A stretch of 64,000 nucleotides of DNA from Janthinobacterium sp. 64 (GTDB lineage Bacteria; Pseudomonadota; Gammaproteobacteria; Burkholderiales; Burkholderiaceae_D): positions 2,418,001-2,482,000 of the forward strand of contig NZ_PHUG01000001.1 of assembly GCF_002813325.1 (NCBI RefSeq), in the 5' to 3' direction. Below the pieces are notes generated by a model that had not been told where the DNA came from, searched no databases, and saw only the letters and a program-made list of their open reading frames with translations. Of the stretch, positions 53,859-62,992 are shown piece after piece. A program made the translations under genes and the position numbers. Within the stretch, counting starts at the first letter, position 1, and each line of letters begins with the position of its first letter.

Positions 53859-54980
53859 ATGGCTGACAAGATTATCTACCTCGCCGAGGCCCGCAATGGG
53901 GTACCGGCGATCCCCGCGCAGCTGGAAAGCCCGAGCGGCAACGTGGCCGACAGCCTGGGCCGGCCCCTGCACGACTTGCGCATCTCGATTACCGACCGCT
54001 GCAATTTCCGTTGCGTGTATTGCATGCCCAAGGACGTGTTCGACAAGAACCACGTGTATCTGCCGCACACGGACTTGCTGTCGTTCGAGGAAATCACGCG
54101 CGTCGCGCGCCTGTTCGTTGAACACGGCGTGGAAAAGATCCGCCTGACGGGCGGCGAACCGCTGCTGCGCAAGAATATCGAAAAGCTCATCGCCATGCTG
54201 GCCGCCCTGCGCACGCCGTCGGGCCAGCCGCTGGACCTGACCCTGACGACCAACGGTTCCTTGCTGGCCAGAAAAGCGCAGGCACTCAGGGATGCGGGCC
54301 TGAACCGGGTCACCGTGTCGCTCGACTCGCTCGACGACGCCACCTTCAAGCGCATGAACGACGTCGATTTCGCCGTGGCCGACGTGCTGCACGGCATCGA
54401 CGCGGCCCATGCGGCGGGCCTGGGCCCGATCAAGATCAACATGGTCGTCAAGGCCGGCATGAACGAGCAGGAAATCGTGCCCATGGCGCGCCACTTCAAG
54501 GATACGCCTTACATCTTGCGCTTCATCGAGTACATGGACGTGGGTGCCTCGAACGGCTGGAACTTGCAGGAAGTCATCCCGTCCGCTGAAGTGGTGCGCC
54601 GCATCGGTGCACACATGCCCTTGCTGCCCATCAACCCCAACTACACGGGCGAGACGGCGGCGCGCTGGCGCTATGCCGATGGCGGCGGCGAAATCGGCCT
54701 CATTTCCAGCGTCACGCAAGCGTTCTGCGCCGACTGCAGCCGCGCCCGCCTCTCGACCGAGGGCAAGCTGTACACGTGTCTGTTCGCCAGCAGCGGCCAC
54801 GACTTGCGCAGCCTGCTGCGCGGCGGCCGCAGCGACGCGGAAATCTCCTCGGCCGTGGCGCAGCTGTGGCGCGGCCGCGGCGACCGCTATTCGCAATTGC
54901 GTACCAGCCAGACGGATTTGACGGGCACCACGCTTGAGCACGGTAAAAAGAAAGTGGAAATGTCGTACATCGGCGGCTGA
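53859..54980 (+). CDS. moaA: GTP 3',8-cyclase MoaA
   Basis: MoaA is the radical-SAM enzyme of the first step in molybdenum cofactor synthesis, making 3',8-cyclo-GTP. The 373-residue product has the radical-SAM cluster motif [14 protein letters not shown] (CxxxCxxC, residues about 52-60), the SAM-binding [12 protein letters not shown], the C-terminal second cluster [20 protein letters not shown] and the essential final GG (SYIGG). ATG 53859 is chosen over a GTG at 53844 because MADKIIYL starts the family-like N-terminus. Confidence 0.96.
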   Translation: MADKIIYLAEARNGVPAIPAQLESPSGNVADSLGRPLHDLRISITDRCNFRCVYCMPKDVFDKNHVYLPHTDLLSFEEITRVARLFVEHGVEKIRLTGGEPLLRKNIEKLIAMLAALRTPSGQPLDLTLTTNGSLLARKAQALRDAGLNRVTVSLDSLDDATFKRMNDVDFAVADVLHGIDAAHAAGLGPIKINMVVKAGMNEQEIVPMARHFKDTPYILRFIEYMDVGASNGWNLQEVIPSAEVVRRIGAHMPLLPINPNYTGETAARWRYADGGGEIGLISSVTQAFCADCSRARLSTEGKLYTCLFASSGHDLRSLLRGGRSDAEISSAVAQLWRGRGDRYSQLRTSQTDLTGTTLEHGKKKVEMSYIGG

Positions 54981-55041
54981 ATCAGGCGCGGCGCAGGCCC
55001 GCCGCTGCTACCATGGCGCATGCACCCACTTCCTACCTGAC

Positions 55042-56901
55042 ATGATCAACACACACGACATTACCGGCCTGATCCTGGCCGGCGGCCTCGGCACGCGCAT
55101 GGGCCAGCGCGACAAGGGCATGCTGCCCCTGCATGGCCAGCCTCTGGCGCGCCACGTGCTGCAGCGCCTGGCGCCGCAAGTGGGCCAGCTGGCCATCAGC
55201 GTCCACGCCGATGCCGGCGATTACGCGCGCTTCGGCCTGCCCGTCTGGCCAGATCTGCTGCCGGGCCAGCTCGGTCCGCTGGCGGGTCTACACAGCGGCA
55301 TGCAGCACGCCAGCACGCCCTACCTGCTGACCGTGCCCTGCGACTCACCCCTGCTGCCGCCCGACCTGGCAGCGCGCCTGGCGGCCGGCCTGCTCGACAA
55401 CGATGCCGACCTGGCCATCGCCGTCACCGAAGAGACCGACCCGGCGACGGGCTCGACGGTGCGCCGCCCCCATCCCGTCTTTTGCCTGGTGAAAACATCC
55501 GCGCTGCCCCAGCTGGACGCTTATCTGCGCGCCGGCGAGCGCCGCATGCGCAGCTGGCACGGCCCCCTGAAGCTGGCCGAGGTCGTGTTCGAGGATGGCG
55601 CCGCGTTCGGCAACATCAATACCCCGGACGAGCTGGCCGCCCTGCAGGCGCAGGGCCTGTCCGTGCCGATGGCGCAAGCCATCCTGGCCGACAGCGTCGC
55701 GCCCGTCGCCGAAATCGAGGAACTGCCGTTGCCGCAAGCGTTCGAGCGCATCCTGGCGGCCGACATCATCTCGCCCATCAGCGTGCCCGCGCACGACAAT
55801 TCCGCCATGGATGGTTATGCGCTGCATGGGGCTGACCTTGGGGCCGACCTCGGCGGCGACACTCCCGTCACCCTGACCGTGGTCGACACCATCCTGGCCG
55901 GGCGTCCCGGCACCGTCAACGTCGGGCGCGGGCAATGCGCGCGCATCATGACGGGCGCCGTCATGCCCGATGGCTGCGACAGCGTGGTGCCGCAGGAACT
56001 GGTGCGGCAAGCCAGCGAGCACAGCATCACCATCGCGCCCGACTGCATCCGCCCCGGCGACAACCGCCGCTTCAAGGGGGAAGACTTGATGCAGGGCCAG
56101 CCTGCGCTGCTGCAGGGCAAACTACTCGGACCGGCCGAACTGGGCTTGCTGGCCTCGCTGGGCATCGCCACGGTGCCCGTGCGCCGGCGCCTGCGCGTGG
56201 CCTTCTTTTCCACCGGCGACGAATTGCGCTCGATCGGCGAAGCGCTGGAGGCGGGCTGCATCTACGACAGCAACCGCTACACCCTGCTAGGCATGCTGAC
56301 CCGTTTGGGCTGCGACGTGCTCGACATGGGCATCGTCAAGGATGATCCGCAAGCGCTGGAAGCGGCCCTGCGCGGCGCCTGCGCCTCGGCCGACGTCATC
56401 ATCACCTCGGGCGGCGTGTCCAGCGGCGCGGCCGATTTTACGCGCGAGATCCTGGCGCGCCTCGGTGAAGTGGCCTTCTGGCAAATCAACATGCGCCCGG
56501 GCCGCCCCATGGCCTTTGGCCGGATTGCCAGCGAGGGCAAGACGGCCTTGCTGCTGGGCCTGCCCGGCAACCCCGTGGCCGTGATGGCGGCGTTTTATTT
56601 CCTCGCCCGCCCGACCCTGCTGCGCCTGATGGGCGCCGATGCGGACACGGCCACCCTGCCGCTGCTGCAAGTGGCGGCGCAAGCGACTATCCGCAAGAAG
56701 CGGGGCCGCACGGAATACCAGCGCGGCATCGTCGAGCGGGGTGCGGATGGGCGCCAGCACGTGCGCGTGACGGGGGCACAAGGCTCCGGCATCCTGCGCT
56801 CGATGACGCAAGCCAATTGCATGATCGTGCTGCATGCAGCGCAAGGCAACGTGGCCACGGGCGACCTGGTCGATATCGTACTATTCCATGGATTGACCTG
56901 A
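55042..56901 (+). CDS. mobA/moeA: Fused MobA-MoeA molybdenum cofactor protein
   Basis: One uninterrupted 619-residue frame holds two molybdenum cofactor enzymes. Residues 1-205 are MobA, which adds GMP to Mo-molybdopterin: LILAGGLGTRMGQRDKGMLP with the nucleotide loop, VPCDSPLLPPDLA and FGNINTPDELAAL, the family end. Residues about 210-619 are MoeA, which inserts molybdate: PLPQAFERILAADIISPISV, PAHDNSAMDGYALHG, RIMTGAVMPDGCDSVVPQE, VIITSGGVSSGAADF and LGLPGNPVAVM. No stop or low-complexity linker separates them. It follows moaA by 61 nt and overlaps the next gene's start by 1 nt. Confidence 0.93.
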   Translation: MINTHDITGLILAGGLGTRMGQRDKGMLPLHGQPLARHVLQRLAPQVGQLAISVHADAGDYARFGLPVWPDLLPGQLGPLAGLHSGMQHASTPYLLTVPCDSPLLPPDLAARLAAGLLDNDADLAIAVTEETDPATGSTVRRPHPVFCLVKTSALPQLDAYLRAGERRMRSWHGPLKLAEVVFEDGAAFGNINTPDELAALQAQGLSVPMAQAILADSVAPVAEIEELPLPQAFERILAADIISPISVPAHDNSAMDGYALHGADLGADLGGDTPVTLTVVDTILAGRPGTVNVGRGQCARIMTGAVMPDGCDSVVPQELVRQASEHSITIAPDCIRPGDNRRFKGEDLMQGQPALLQGKLLGPAELGLLASLGIATVPVRRRLRVAFFSTGDELRSIGEALEAGCIYDSNRYTLLGMLTRLGCDVLDMGIVKDDPQALEAALRGACASADVIITSGGVSSGAADFTREILARLGEVAFWQINMRPGRPMAFGRIASEGKTALLLGLPGNPVAVMAAFYFLARPTLLRLMGADADTATLPLLQVAAQATIRKKRGRTEYQRGIVERGADGRQHVRVTGAQGSGILRSMTQANCMIVLHAAQGNVATGDLVDIVLFHGLT

Positions 56902-57689
56902 TGAAGCATCTACTTCTGACACTGGCCTTGCTGCAGGGCATGGCGGCGTATGCCGGCGAAGTTCAGAGCAATGGTTACACGGTGCGCTTCGACGAGCGCA
57001 CCGAAACGGCGCCGGGCGACTTGCATGGCGCCACCGTGGGCCGCATCAGCCTCGTGCGCGCCGCCGATCAAGGTCTCGCGTGGCAGGAAAACACGCCCTT
57101 GCAGCCGGGCTGCGGCGCCATTGCGGCCGTCACCGTCCTCAACGACAGCCATGTGGCCCTGTGCGGCCACCTGGGCGGGCGCCATTACACGCACAAGATC
57201 ATCTTCATGCAAGGCAACTCGCCCACCATGGTGAGCGTGGACCAGTTCGATTCGCCCAGTGCCGTGCGCGTGGAGCGCGACGGATCGCTGGCCATCGACG
57301 TCCTGCGGCGCGACCGCTTCCCTGGCGAACTGACGGGTCCGCATTACTTTCCCACCGTGTACCGCCTGCACCACGATGACGCCACGTTCGGTTTCGTCCC
57401 CAGCTTTGATGGCGATGCCGCCGAGCGCTACTGGCAGCACTACCGCGCCACGCGCCAGACGGCGCCAGCGGCGGCCGTGCTGCCGGAACTGCTGGCATCC
57501 CTGCTGGCCGCGCAGGCCGGCAAGCAATCCATCTGTGCCGAGCTGGCCACGCTCGCCGCGGATCTGCAGCGTGACGGCCAGCCGCACGATGCACAAGGCG
57601 CGCGCAGCCTGATGCGCACGTGGCTGCACAAGCTGCCCGCCATCGGCTATCCCCGCTTCGACGCACCTGCCTGCCGGGGCACTTTCTAG
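56901..57689 (+). CDS. Hypothetical secreted protein after the Mo-cofactor genes
   Basis: I do not recognise this 262-residue protein. It has a signal peptide (MKHLLLTLALLQGMAAYAGE) and a mature part that looks beta-rich in the first 170 residues (YTVRFDERTETAPGDLHGAT, RDGSLAIDVLRRDRF) and helical at the end (AAVLPELLASLLAAQAGKQS). Three Cys (GCGAIA, LCGHLG, ICAELA) plus one near the end may form disulphides in the periplasm. ATG 56901 overlaps the mobA/moeA stop (TGATG), so it is translated with the Mo-cofactor operon, but a role in it is not shown. Confidence 0.75.
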   Translation: MKHLLLTLALLQGMAAYAGEVQSNGYTVRFDERTETAPGDLHGATVGRISLVRAADQGLAWQENTPLQPGCGAIAAVTVLNDSHVALCGHLGGRHYTHKIIFMQGNSPTMVSVDQFDSPSAVRVERDGSLAIDVLRRDRFPGELTGPHYFPTVYRLHHDDATFGFVPSFDGDAAERYWQHYRATRQTAPAAAVLPELLASLLAAQAGKQSICAELATLAADLQRDGQPHDAQGARSLMRTWLHKLPAIGYPRFDAPACRGTF

Positions 57690-57976
57690 CAGATCGGCGC
57701 TGCGGCGCCAGCTCGCTCAACATTCTTCTTCAAGCACCACGACGGCCCGCCCTGCGCGGGCCGCTCGCATTGCCCCTTCGCAATCAATTGACCTGCGCGG
57801 CAAGCGCACGCCTATCGAGATAAAAATATTAACTATTTATTAAAATAACATATAAATAAACACAACAATAATTGTAATTATTTTATTTATTTGTTGATGC
57901 TACAGTTTCTTCGGTGATAACATCCGAACTCGCATAAAAATTCAATTTTGATATTGTTTTCACGAGGAAACTACTA
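57690..57976 (+). promoter_or_regulatory. AT-rich control region before the PEP-CTERM gene
   Basis: A GC-rich hairpin GGCCCGC/GCGGGCC (57744-57762, no T-run) may close the Mo-cofactor transcript. From 57825 to 57970 the sequence is strikingly AT-rich compared with the rest of the window and contains the perfect palindrome AATAATT-GT-AATTATT (57867-57882). CACGAGGAAAC (57961-57971) is the ribosome binding site of the following gene. The AT-rich DNA is probably a silenced or activator-bound promoter. Confidence 0.5.
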
Positions 57977-58909
57977 ATGAGACACCAATCATGGATCGCG
58001 GGCGCCGGCATGCTGGGAGCGGCTTGCCTGCTTGGCATGTTGTCCCTGGCGCCGCTGCCCGCCTATGCCAAAGGGGCGCCACGGGCCGACGTGCTGGAGC
58101 ATTGCAGCTGGAACCGCCCGGGCGCCGACCCGTTCATGGGCGATGTCGTGGCCGCCGTGGACCGCTACCCGGACATCGCGCCGCAGGTGCGCGAAGAATT
58201 GAAGGCGCGCATGCGCGCGCGCCAGTACGATGAAATCGTCGTGATCAGCCGCGACGCCATCCGCGGCAAAGGCAATTACGATGCGCGCATCAGCGACATG
58301 CATTTCGGGCCGGGCCGCGTCTGCCGCAATGTCACGCGCTCAGGCTGGAGCGAGCAGATGCAGGAAAGGGGACTCGTGTACTGCGTGCAGGGCGTTTGCA
58401 TCCTCGTGCCCACCGTGTGCCGCAATGTCAGCCGCATCACGCAGGCGGCGGCCGCGCCGCGCGGCGCCGAACCGGGCGGGACGGCAGCGGGCGGGGCCGC
58501 AGCAGGTGGCGCACCGGCCGATGCGGCACCTGCCGCACCATCGGCGGGCGTGCCCGTCATCGACCATCCCGCCGCCGCGCATAGCGGCTCGTTCACGGGC
58601 GGGCTGCCGCCAGCCGTGGTGGCCAGCCTGCCCGTACGGGCCTTCGACATCGTGCGCACCGGCAGCAACACGCTGCTGCCATCGGGCATCGGCGGCGGGC
58701 GCAACGGCGGCGGACCACCGCCGCGTGGCAGCAGCGTCATCGAGTCCCTGGTGCCGGCCATCATCCTGCCCTCGGTGCCACCCACCGACCTGTCCGTCTT
58801 GCCGGCCGTGCCGGAACCGCACACCTGGGCCATGCTGCTGGCGGGACTGACGCTGCTGGCCGGCGCCACGCTGCGCCGCCGGCCAGCGGCAGGGGTGAAG
58901 CTGGCCTGA
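57977..58909 (+). CDS. PEP-CTERM sorted protein of the MHFG type
   Basis: A 310-residue exported protein with both sorting signals: an N-terminal signal peptide (AACLLGMLSLAPLPAYAKG) and a C-terminal PEP-CTERM tail VPEPHTWAMLLAGLTLLAGA followed by the basic LRRRPA, recognised by exosortase (EpsH/XrtA) for sorting to the exopolysaccharide layer. The N-terminal domain has the signature SDMHFGPGRVCRNVTRSGW (near residues 108-126) and paired Cys (VYCVQGVCILVPTVCRNVSR). The middle is Ala/Gly/Pro-rich. No exosortase gene is in the window. Confidence 0.88.
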   Translation: MRHQSWIAGAGMLGAACLLGMLSLAPLPAYAKGAPRADVLEHCSWNRPGADPFMGDVVAAVDRYPDIAPQVREELKARMRARQYDEIVVISRDAIRGKGNYDARISDMHFGPGRVCRNVTRSGWSEQMQERGLVYCVQGVCILVPTVCRNVSRITQAAAAPRGAEPGGTAAGGAAAGGAPADAAPAAPSAGVPVIDHPAAAHSGSFTGGLPPAVVASLPVRAFDIVRTGSNTLLPSGIGGGRNGGGPPPRGSSVIESLVPAIILPSVPPTDLSVLPAVPEPHTWAMLLAGLTLLAGATLRRRPAAGVKLA

Positions 58910-58921
58910 ACGCCGGGGGCG

Positions 58922-60307
58922 CTATTCGCCGTCGGCCTCGGCGGACAGCCCCGCGTCCGCCGTGCCCAGCAGCAAGGCGGAAGCCTCACCCGGCAAGGCT
59001 TCCACGGATTTCAATTTGCGCGCCATCTGCCGGCTGCGCACTTCCGCGCTTTCGATATTTTTCGCCGCCTTTTCCAGGGTCAGCCGGGTTTGCGACAGTA
59101 CGTCGCCGAACTTGCCGAATTCCGTCTTGACGGCGCCCAGCACTTGCCACACTTCCGACGAACGTTTTTCCAGCGCCAGCGTGCGGAAACCCATCTGCAG
59201 ACTGTTGAGCAAGGCCGTCAGGGTGGACGGTCCGGCGATGCTGACGCGGTGCAGACGCTGCAATTCGTCGGCCAGTCCCGGCCGGCGCATCACTTCCGCA
59301 TACAATCCTTCCGTGGGCAGGAAGAGGATGGCAAAGTCGGTGGTCAGCGGCGGTGCCAGGTATTTCTCGGCGATGGTTTTCGCCTCGCCCCGCACGGCCC
59401 GTTCCAGCTCGCGGCCGGCGACGGCCACGCCGTCCGCATCGGCCCGCTCGGCCGCGTCGACCAGGCGCTCGTATTGTTCCTTGGGGAATTTCGCATCGAT
59501 GGGCATCCACACGGGCGGACCGCCGTCGACCATGCCTGGCAACTTCAGGGCGAATTCCACACGCGCGCCGCTGCCCGGCAGCGTTTCCACGTTCTTCGCG
59601 TACTGGTCGACAGTGAGTACCTGCTCCAGCAGCATTTCCAGCTGCACTTCGCCCCACGTTCCCCGCGTCTTGACGTTGGTGAGTACCCGCTTCAAGTCGC
59701 CCACGCCCAGCGCCAGCTGCTGCATCTCGCCGAGTCCCTGGTGGACTTTTTCCAGCCGCTCCGACACTTGCTGGAACGACGCACTCAACCGCGTCTCCAG
59801 GGTGGCATGCAGTTTTTCATCGACCGTCTTGCGCATCTCTTCCAGCCGCGCACCATTGTCGGCCTGCAAGTCACGGATCTTGTTTTCCAGCGTGGCGCGC
59901 ACTTCCAGCATGCGCTGCGCATTCGATTCCGTCAGCTGCGCCAGGGTCTGGTTGGTACTGTCGGCAAAGCGCGCCAGGCTTTGCGCCTGTTCCTCGCGCC
60001 CGACTTTCCCCTGCGCCTGCATCTGCGTGCGCAAGCTGTCGAGCTGTTGCAAGGTCGCCGCCTGGAATTGCGCCAGGCTGGTGGCCAGGTCTTGCCGCGT
60101 GGCTTGCGCCGACGCCTGCAGCTGCAGCCGCACTTCGCGCTCGACCCGGTCGATGCGTTCCAGGCTTTGCTGCTGGTGCTGCTGCACCAGGGCCAGGGTG
60201 GTGGCGCCATCGCCGGCCGCGCCACGCGGGCGCAGCAAGATCAATAGCAATAAAACGATGGCGACGATGGCGGCGCCCAGCAGGCTGTAAAACTCGATAG
60301 GGCTCAT
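58922..60307 (-). CDS. rmuC: DNA recombination protein RmuC
   Basis: A 461-residue member of the RmuC family, which limits recombination at inverted repeats. It has an N-terminal membrane anchor (IEFYSLLGAAIVAIVLLLLI), a long coiled coil (residues about 45-190) and the RmuC nuclease-fold domain with the segments VKTRGTWGEVQLEMLLEQVL, VWMPIDAKFPKEQYERLVDA and FAILFLPTEGLYAEVMRRPG. It lies 5 nt after the haemoglobin gene. Confidence 0.94.
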   Translation of the reverse strand: MSPIEFYSLLGAAIVAIVLLLLILLRPRGAAGDGATTLALVQQHQQQSLERIDRVEREVRLQLQASAQATRQDLATSLAQFQAATLQQLDSLRTQMQAQGKVGREEQAQSLARFADSTNQTLAQLTESNAQRMLEVRATLENKIRDLQADNGARLEEMRKTVDEKLHATLETRLSASFQQVSERLEKVHQGLGEMQQLALGVGDLKRVLTNVKTRGTWGEVQLEMLLEQVLTVDQYAKNVETLPGSGARVEFALKLPGMVDGGPPVWMPIDAKFPKEQYERLVDAAERADADGVAVAGRELERAVRGEAKTIAEKYLAPPLTTDFAILFLPTEGLYAEVMRRPGLADELQRLHRVSIAGPSTLTALLNSLQMGFRTLALEKRSSEVWQVLGAVKTEFGKFGDVLSQTRLTLEKAAKNIESAEVRSRQMARKLKSVEALPGEASALLLGTADAGLSAEADGE

Positions 60308-60312
60308 GGCTG

Positions 60313-60708
60313 TCAGTCAGGTTTGTTGCGCATCCAGTCGGCCGTCTGATAGAACGATTCCATCAGGCGCACGCGCAGGGACTCTTCGATGCCCGTGTCT
60401 TCCATGGCCCAGGCCATGGCGCGCAGCCACTGGTCGCGCTCGCTGGTGCCGATGGCGTAGGGCAAGTGACGGGCGCGCAGGCGCGGGTGGCCGAATTTCT
60501 CGATATACAAGTCCGGCCCGCCCATCCAGCCCGTCAGGAAGAAGTACAGCTTGTCGCGCGAACCGTCCGTCGAGGGCGGATGCATGACGCGGATGCCGGC
60601 AAACTCGGGCTCAAGTTCCATCAGATCATAAAAACGGTCGACCATTTCACGCAGCACGGGGGCGCCGCCGATGGTCTCGTACAGGGTGGGGGCAGTGGTA
60701 TCAGTCAT
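60313..60708 (-). CDS. Group II truncated haemoglobin
   Basis: A 131-residue haem protein of the trHbO type, proposed to bind oxygen or nitric oxide. The family residues are visible: TLYETIGGAPVLREMVDRFY at the N-terminus, LYFFLTGWMGGPDLYIEKFG with the conserved Trp-Gly-Gly, and the proximal His in RARHLPYAIG. ATG 60708 gives the usual N-terminus; the reading to 60768 adds a stretch without similarity. It probably shares a transcript with rmuC. Confidence 0.92.
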   Translation of the reverse strand: MTDTTAPTLYETIGGAPVLREMVDRFYDLMELEPEFAGIRVMHPPSTDGSRDKLYFFLTGWMGGPDLYIEKFGHPRLRARHLPYAIGTSERDQWLRAMAWAMEDTGIEESLRVRLMESFYQTADWMRNKPD

Positions 60709-60831
60709 GGCCGCCATGATAGCGCAAGCGCCGGCGGCCCATGCGGCACCCGCCACAACAAATGGCAATATACTTGACCACTCAAGCTTATATCAACTAC
60801 TATGCAATCTTTAAACACGGACAAAACCACC

Positions 60832-62097
60832 ATGTCGACCACCGCAGAATCACATTTGCTACGCAATACCAACTTCCGCTGGCTGCTGGGCGGCGGCCTC
60901 GTGTCCATGCTGGGCGACCAGTTCAGCATGCTGGCCCTGCCCTGGCTGGTGCTCAGCCTGACGGGCGATAGCCTCAGCCTGGGCATCGCCGTGGCCCTGA
61001 TGGGCGCCCCGCGCGCCGTATTCATCTTGCTGGGTGGCACCATCGCCGACCGTTACTCGCCCCGGCGCGTGCTACTGCTGAGTAAATATGCGAACGCCGC
61101 CATCCTGCTGGCGCTGGCCGGGTTGCTGATGCTGGACCAGGCCAGCGTGGCGCTCGCGTATGCGGCCGCGCTGGCGCTGGGCGTCGCGTCCGCCTTCGCC
61201 ATTCCGGCCGGCACGGCCATCCTGCCGCAAGCCGTGCCGCCGCAGTCGCTGCAGAACGCCAATGGCTTGCAGATGGGCACACGCCAGTTGTCCTTGCTGG
61301 CCGGCCCCCTGCTGGCGGCGCTCGTGCTCGGCGCCCACGATGGCGCGCAGCACACCTCCACGGCGGCGCTGGCTGCCGCCTTTGCGCTCGATGCGCTGAC
61401 GTTTCTGTTTTCCGCCTGGACCTTGCGGCAAGTCACGCTGCGGCCCCTGGCCGTGGTGGCGGCGCAAGGCATGTGGCAAGACATGGTGGCGGGCCTGGCC
61501 ATGGTGTGGCGCGACCTTCCCTTGCGCAGCTGCTATGCCTACTGGGCGGTGGTGGCCTTCTTCGTCATGGGCCCGCTGCAAGTGGCCTTGCCCGTGCTGG
61601 CCAGCGAGCGCCTGCACGGTGCCGCGGCGCTGGGACTGCTGATGGGCGCGCACGGCGCCGGCACCTTGGCCGGCATGCTGGCATCCAGCCTGGGCGGCGC
61701 CTGGCTGCGCCAGCGTTTCGGCGTCACCTTGCTGCTCGTCGACGCGGTCGTCGGCCTGCTGCTGATGGCGCTGGGACAAATCAGCACGGCCTGGCAAGGC
61801 GCGGCGCTGCTGGCCGTCACGGGCCTGCTGTCCGGTTACTTGCAGGTGGCCATCTTTACGTGGATACAGCGGCGCGTGGCGCCCGCCATGCTGGGCCGGG
61901 CGATGGCTGTGTTCATGGGCATCTTCCTGGGCCTGGCGCCCCTGTCGGCGGCGGCCACAGGCGCGCTGCTGCGCCACCTGAGCGTAGGCGAACTGTTCTG
62001 CTGCGGCGGCGCCCTGCTGCTGGCGGCCGCCATCGCGGCCGCCCTGTGGACGGACATCCCGCGCATCGCGGGCACCCCTTCCGTATCATTACCTTGA
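60832..62097 (+). CDS. MFS transporter
   Basis: A 421-residue major facilitator protein with about 12 membrane segments. The N-terminal MLGDQFSMLALPWLVLSLTG and the loop 2-3 motif GGTIADRYSPRRVLLLSKYA (GxxxDRxxRR type) fit the group of drug/unknown exporters related to enterobactin exporter EntS-like carriers. No substrate can be told. ATG 60832 (MSTTAES) is chosen; ATG 60802 would add ten residues. It is followed 12 nt later by the small GIY-YIG-like gene, so the two may be cotranscribed. Confidence 0.88.
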   Translation: MSTTAESHLLRNTNFRWLLGGGLVSMLGDQFSMLALPWLVLSLTGDSLSLGIAVALMGAPRAVFILLGGTIADRYSPRRVLLLSKYANAAILLALAGLLMLDQASVALAYAAALALGVASAFAIPAGTAILPQAVPPQSLQNANGLQMGTRQLSLLAGPLLAALVLGAHDGAQHTSTAALAAAFALDALTFLFSAWTLRQVTLRPLAVVAAQGMWQDMVAGLAMVWRDLPLRSCYAYWAVVAFFVMGPLQVALPVLASERLHGAAALGLLMGAHGAGTLAGMLASSLGGAWLRQRFGVTLLLVDAVVGLLLMALGQISTAWQGAALLAVTGLLSGYLQVAIFTWIQRRVAPAMLGRAMAVFMGIFLGLAPLSAAATGALLRHLSVGELFCCGGALLLAAAIAAALWTDIPRIAGTPSVSLP

Positions 62098-62109
62098 GAA
62101 AGTTCCACC

Positions 62110-62457
62110 ATGGATAAAACACGACAAACGGCCCTGAAAGCGGCCTACCGGCAACAAGCGCCAGCATTGGGCATCATCGCGCTGCGCCACCTGCCCAGCG
62201 GATGCACGCTGCTCGAACGCAGCCGCAACGCGCCTGGCGCGCTGAACCGCCACCGCTTCGAACTCGCGCTGGGCACGCACCGCAACGCCCGCCTGCAGGC
62301 GGACTGGCGGCGCGATGGCGCGGCAGCCTTCCGCTTCGACATCATCGACAGCGTCAAGCCATCGAGCGATCCCGCCTTCGATGCCGAGGCCGAACTCGAC
62401 GCGCTGCTGGCGCTGCACCGCGCACAGTGGCAGGAACAGGGGCAGCCACTGTATTGA
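62110..62457 (+). CDS. Small GIY-YIG nuclease family-like protein
   Basis: A 115-residue protein that resembles the compact GIY-YIG-type proteins found as single genes in many bacteria: MGI-like PALGIIALRHLPSGCTLLER at residues about 18-37, followed by SRNAPGALNRHRFELALGTH, RNARLQADWRRDGAAAFRFD and a C-terminal helix. The GIY half is GII and the YIG half is not clear, so nuclease activity is uncertain. Role unknown. Confidence 0.6.
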   Translation: MDKTRQTALKAAYRQQAPALGIIALRHLPSGCTLLERSRNAPGALNRHRFELALGTHRNARLQADWRRDGAAAFRFDIIDSVKPSSDPAFDAEAELDALLALHRAQWQEQGQPLY

Positions 62458-62514
62458 GCAGTATTGCTTTACACTTGCGCACTCAAGCATTGCGCAGCCA
62501 ACACAAAGAAAACC

Positions 62515-62982
62515 ATGACCGATCACACTTCCCCACCGCAGAACGGCGCCAGCGCGCTGGACTTCTGCCTGCGCCTCGCGCGTGCCCAGGCGCTCATCGT
62601 GCGCCGCTTCGACAGCATCCTGGGCAATCTGCACGGCCTGAGCTTTGGCGATTATCAATTGCTGTACCACTTGCAGCGCGCGCCCGGCGGGCGCCTGCGC
62701 CGCATCGACCTGGCCGAGCGCCTGGCGCTGACGGCGTCCGGCATCACGCGCTCGCTGATGCCGCTGGAAAAAATCGGCCTGGTGGCGCGCCAGGCCGATG
62801 CGCGCGATGCCCGCGTCGGCTATGCCGTCATCACCGGGGCGGGGCAAGCCCTGCTGATCCACGCCGATGCGACGGCGCAGGCGCTGGGCCAGGAATTGCT
62901 GGGCAGCGCCAGCGCGGAGCAGCTGGCACCGCTATCCATGCTGCTGGCCGGCATCGCGGGCAGCCAGCCCGGCAACGGCTGA
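62515..62982 (+). CDS. MarR family transcriptional regulator
   Basis: A 155-residue winged-helix regulator. The MarR fold covers about residues 18-140: YQLLYHLQRAPGGRLRRIDL, AERLALTASGITRSLMPLEK (recognition helix) and IGLVARQADARDARVGYAVI, the beta-wing with the DxRD-like motif DARDAR. ATG 62515 is chosen; the frame is open upstream by 17 residues without similarity. It is convergent with the CqsA-like gene and could control the MFS gene upstream; neither is shown. Confidence 0.9.
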   Translation: MTDHTSPPQNGASALDFCLRLARAQALIVRRFDSILGNLHGLSFGDYQLLYHLQRAPGGRLRRIDLAERLALTASGITRSLMPLEKIGLVARQADARDARVGYAVITGAGQALLIHADATAQALGQELLGSASAEQLAPLSMLLAGIAGSQPGNG

Positions 62983-62992
62983 CGCGCTCCCC

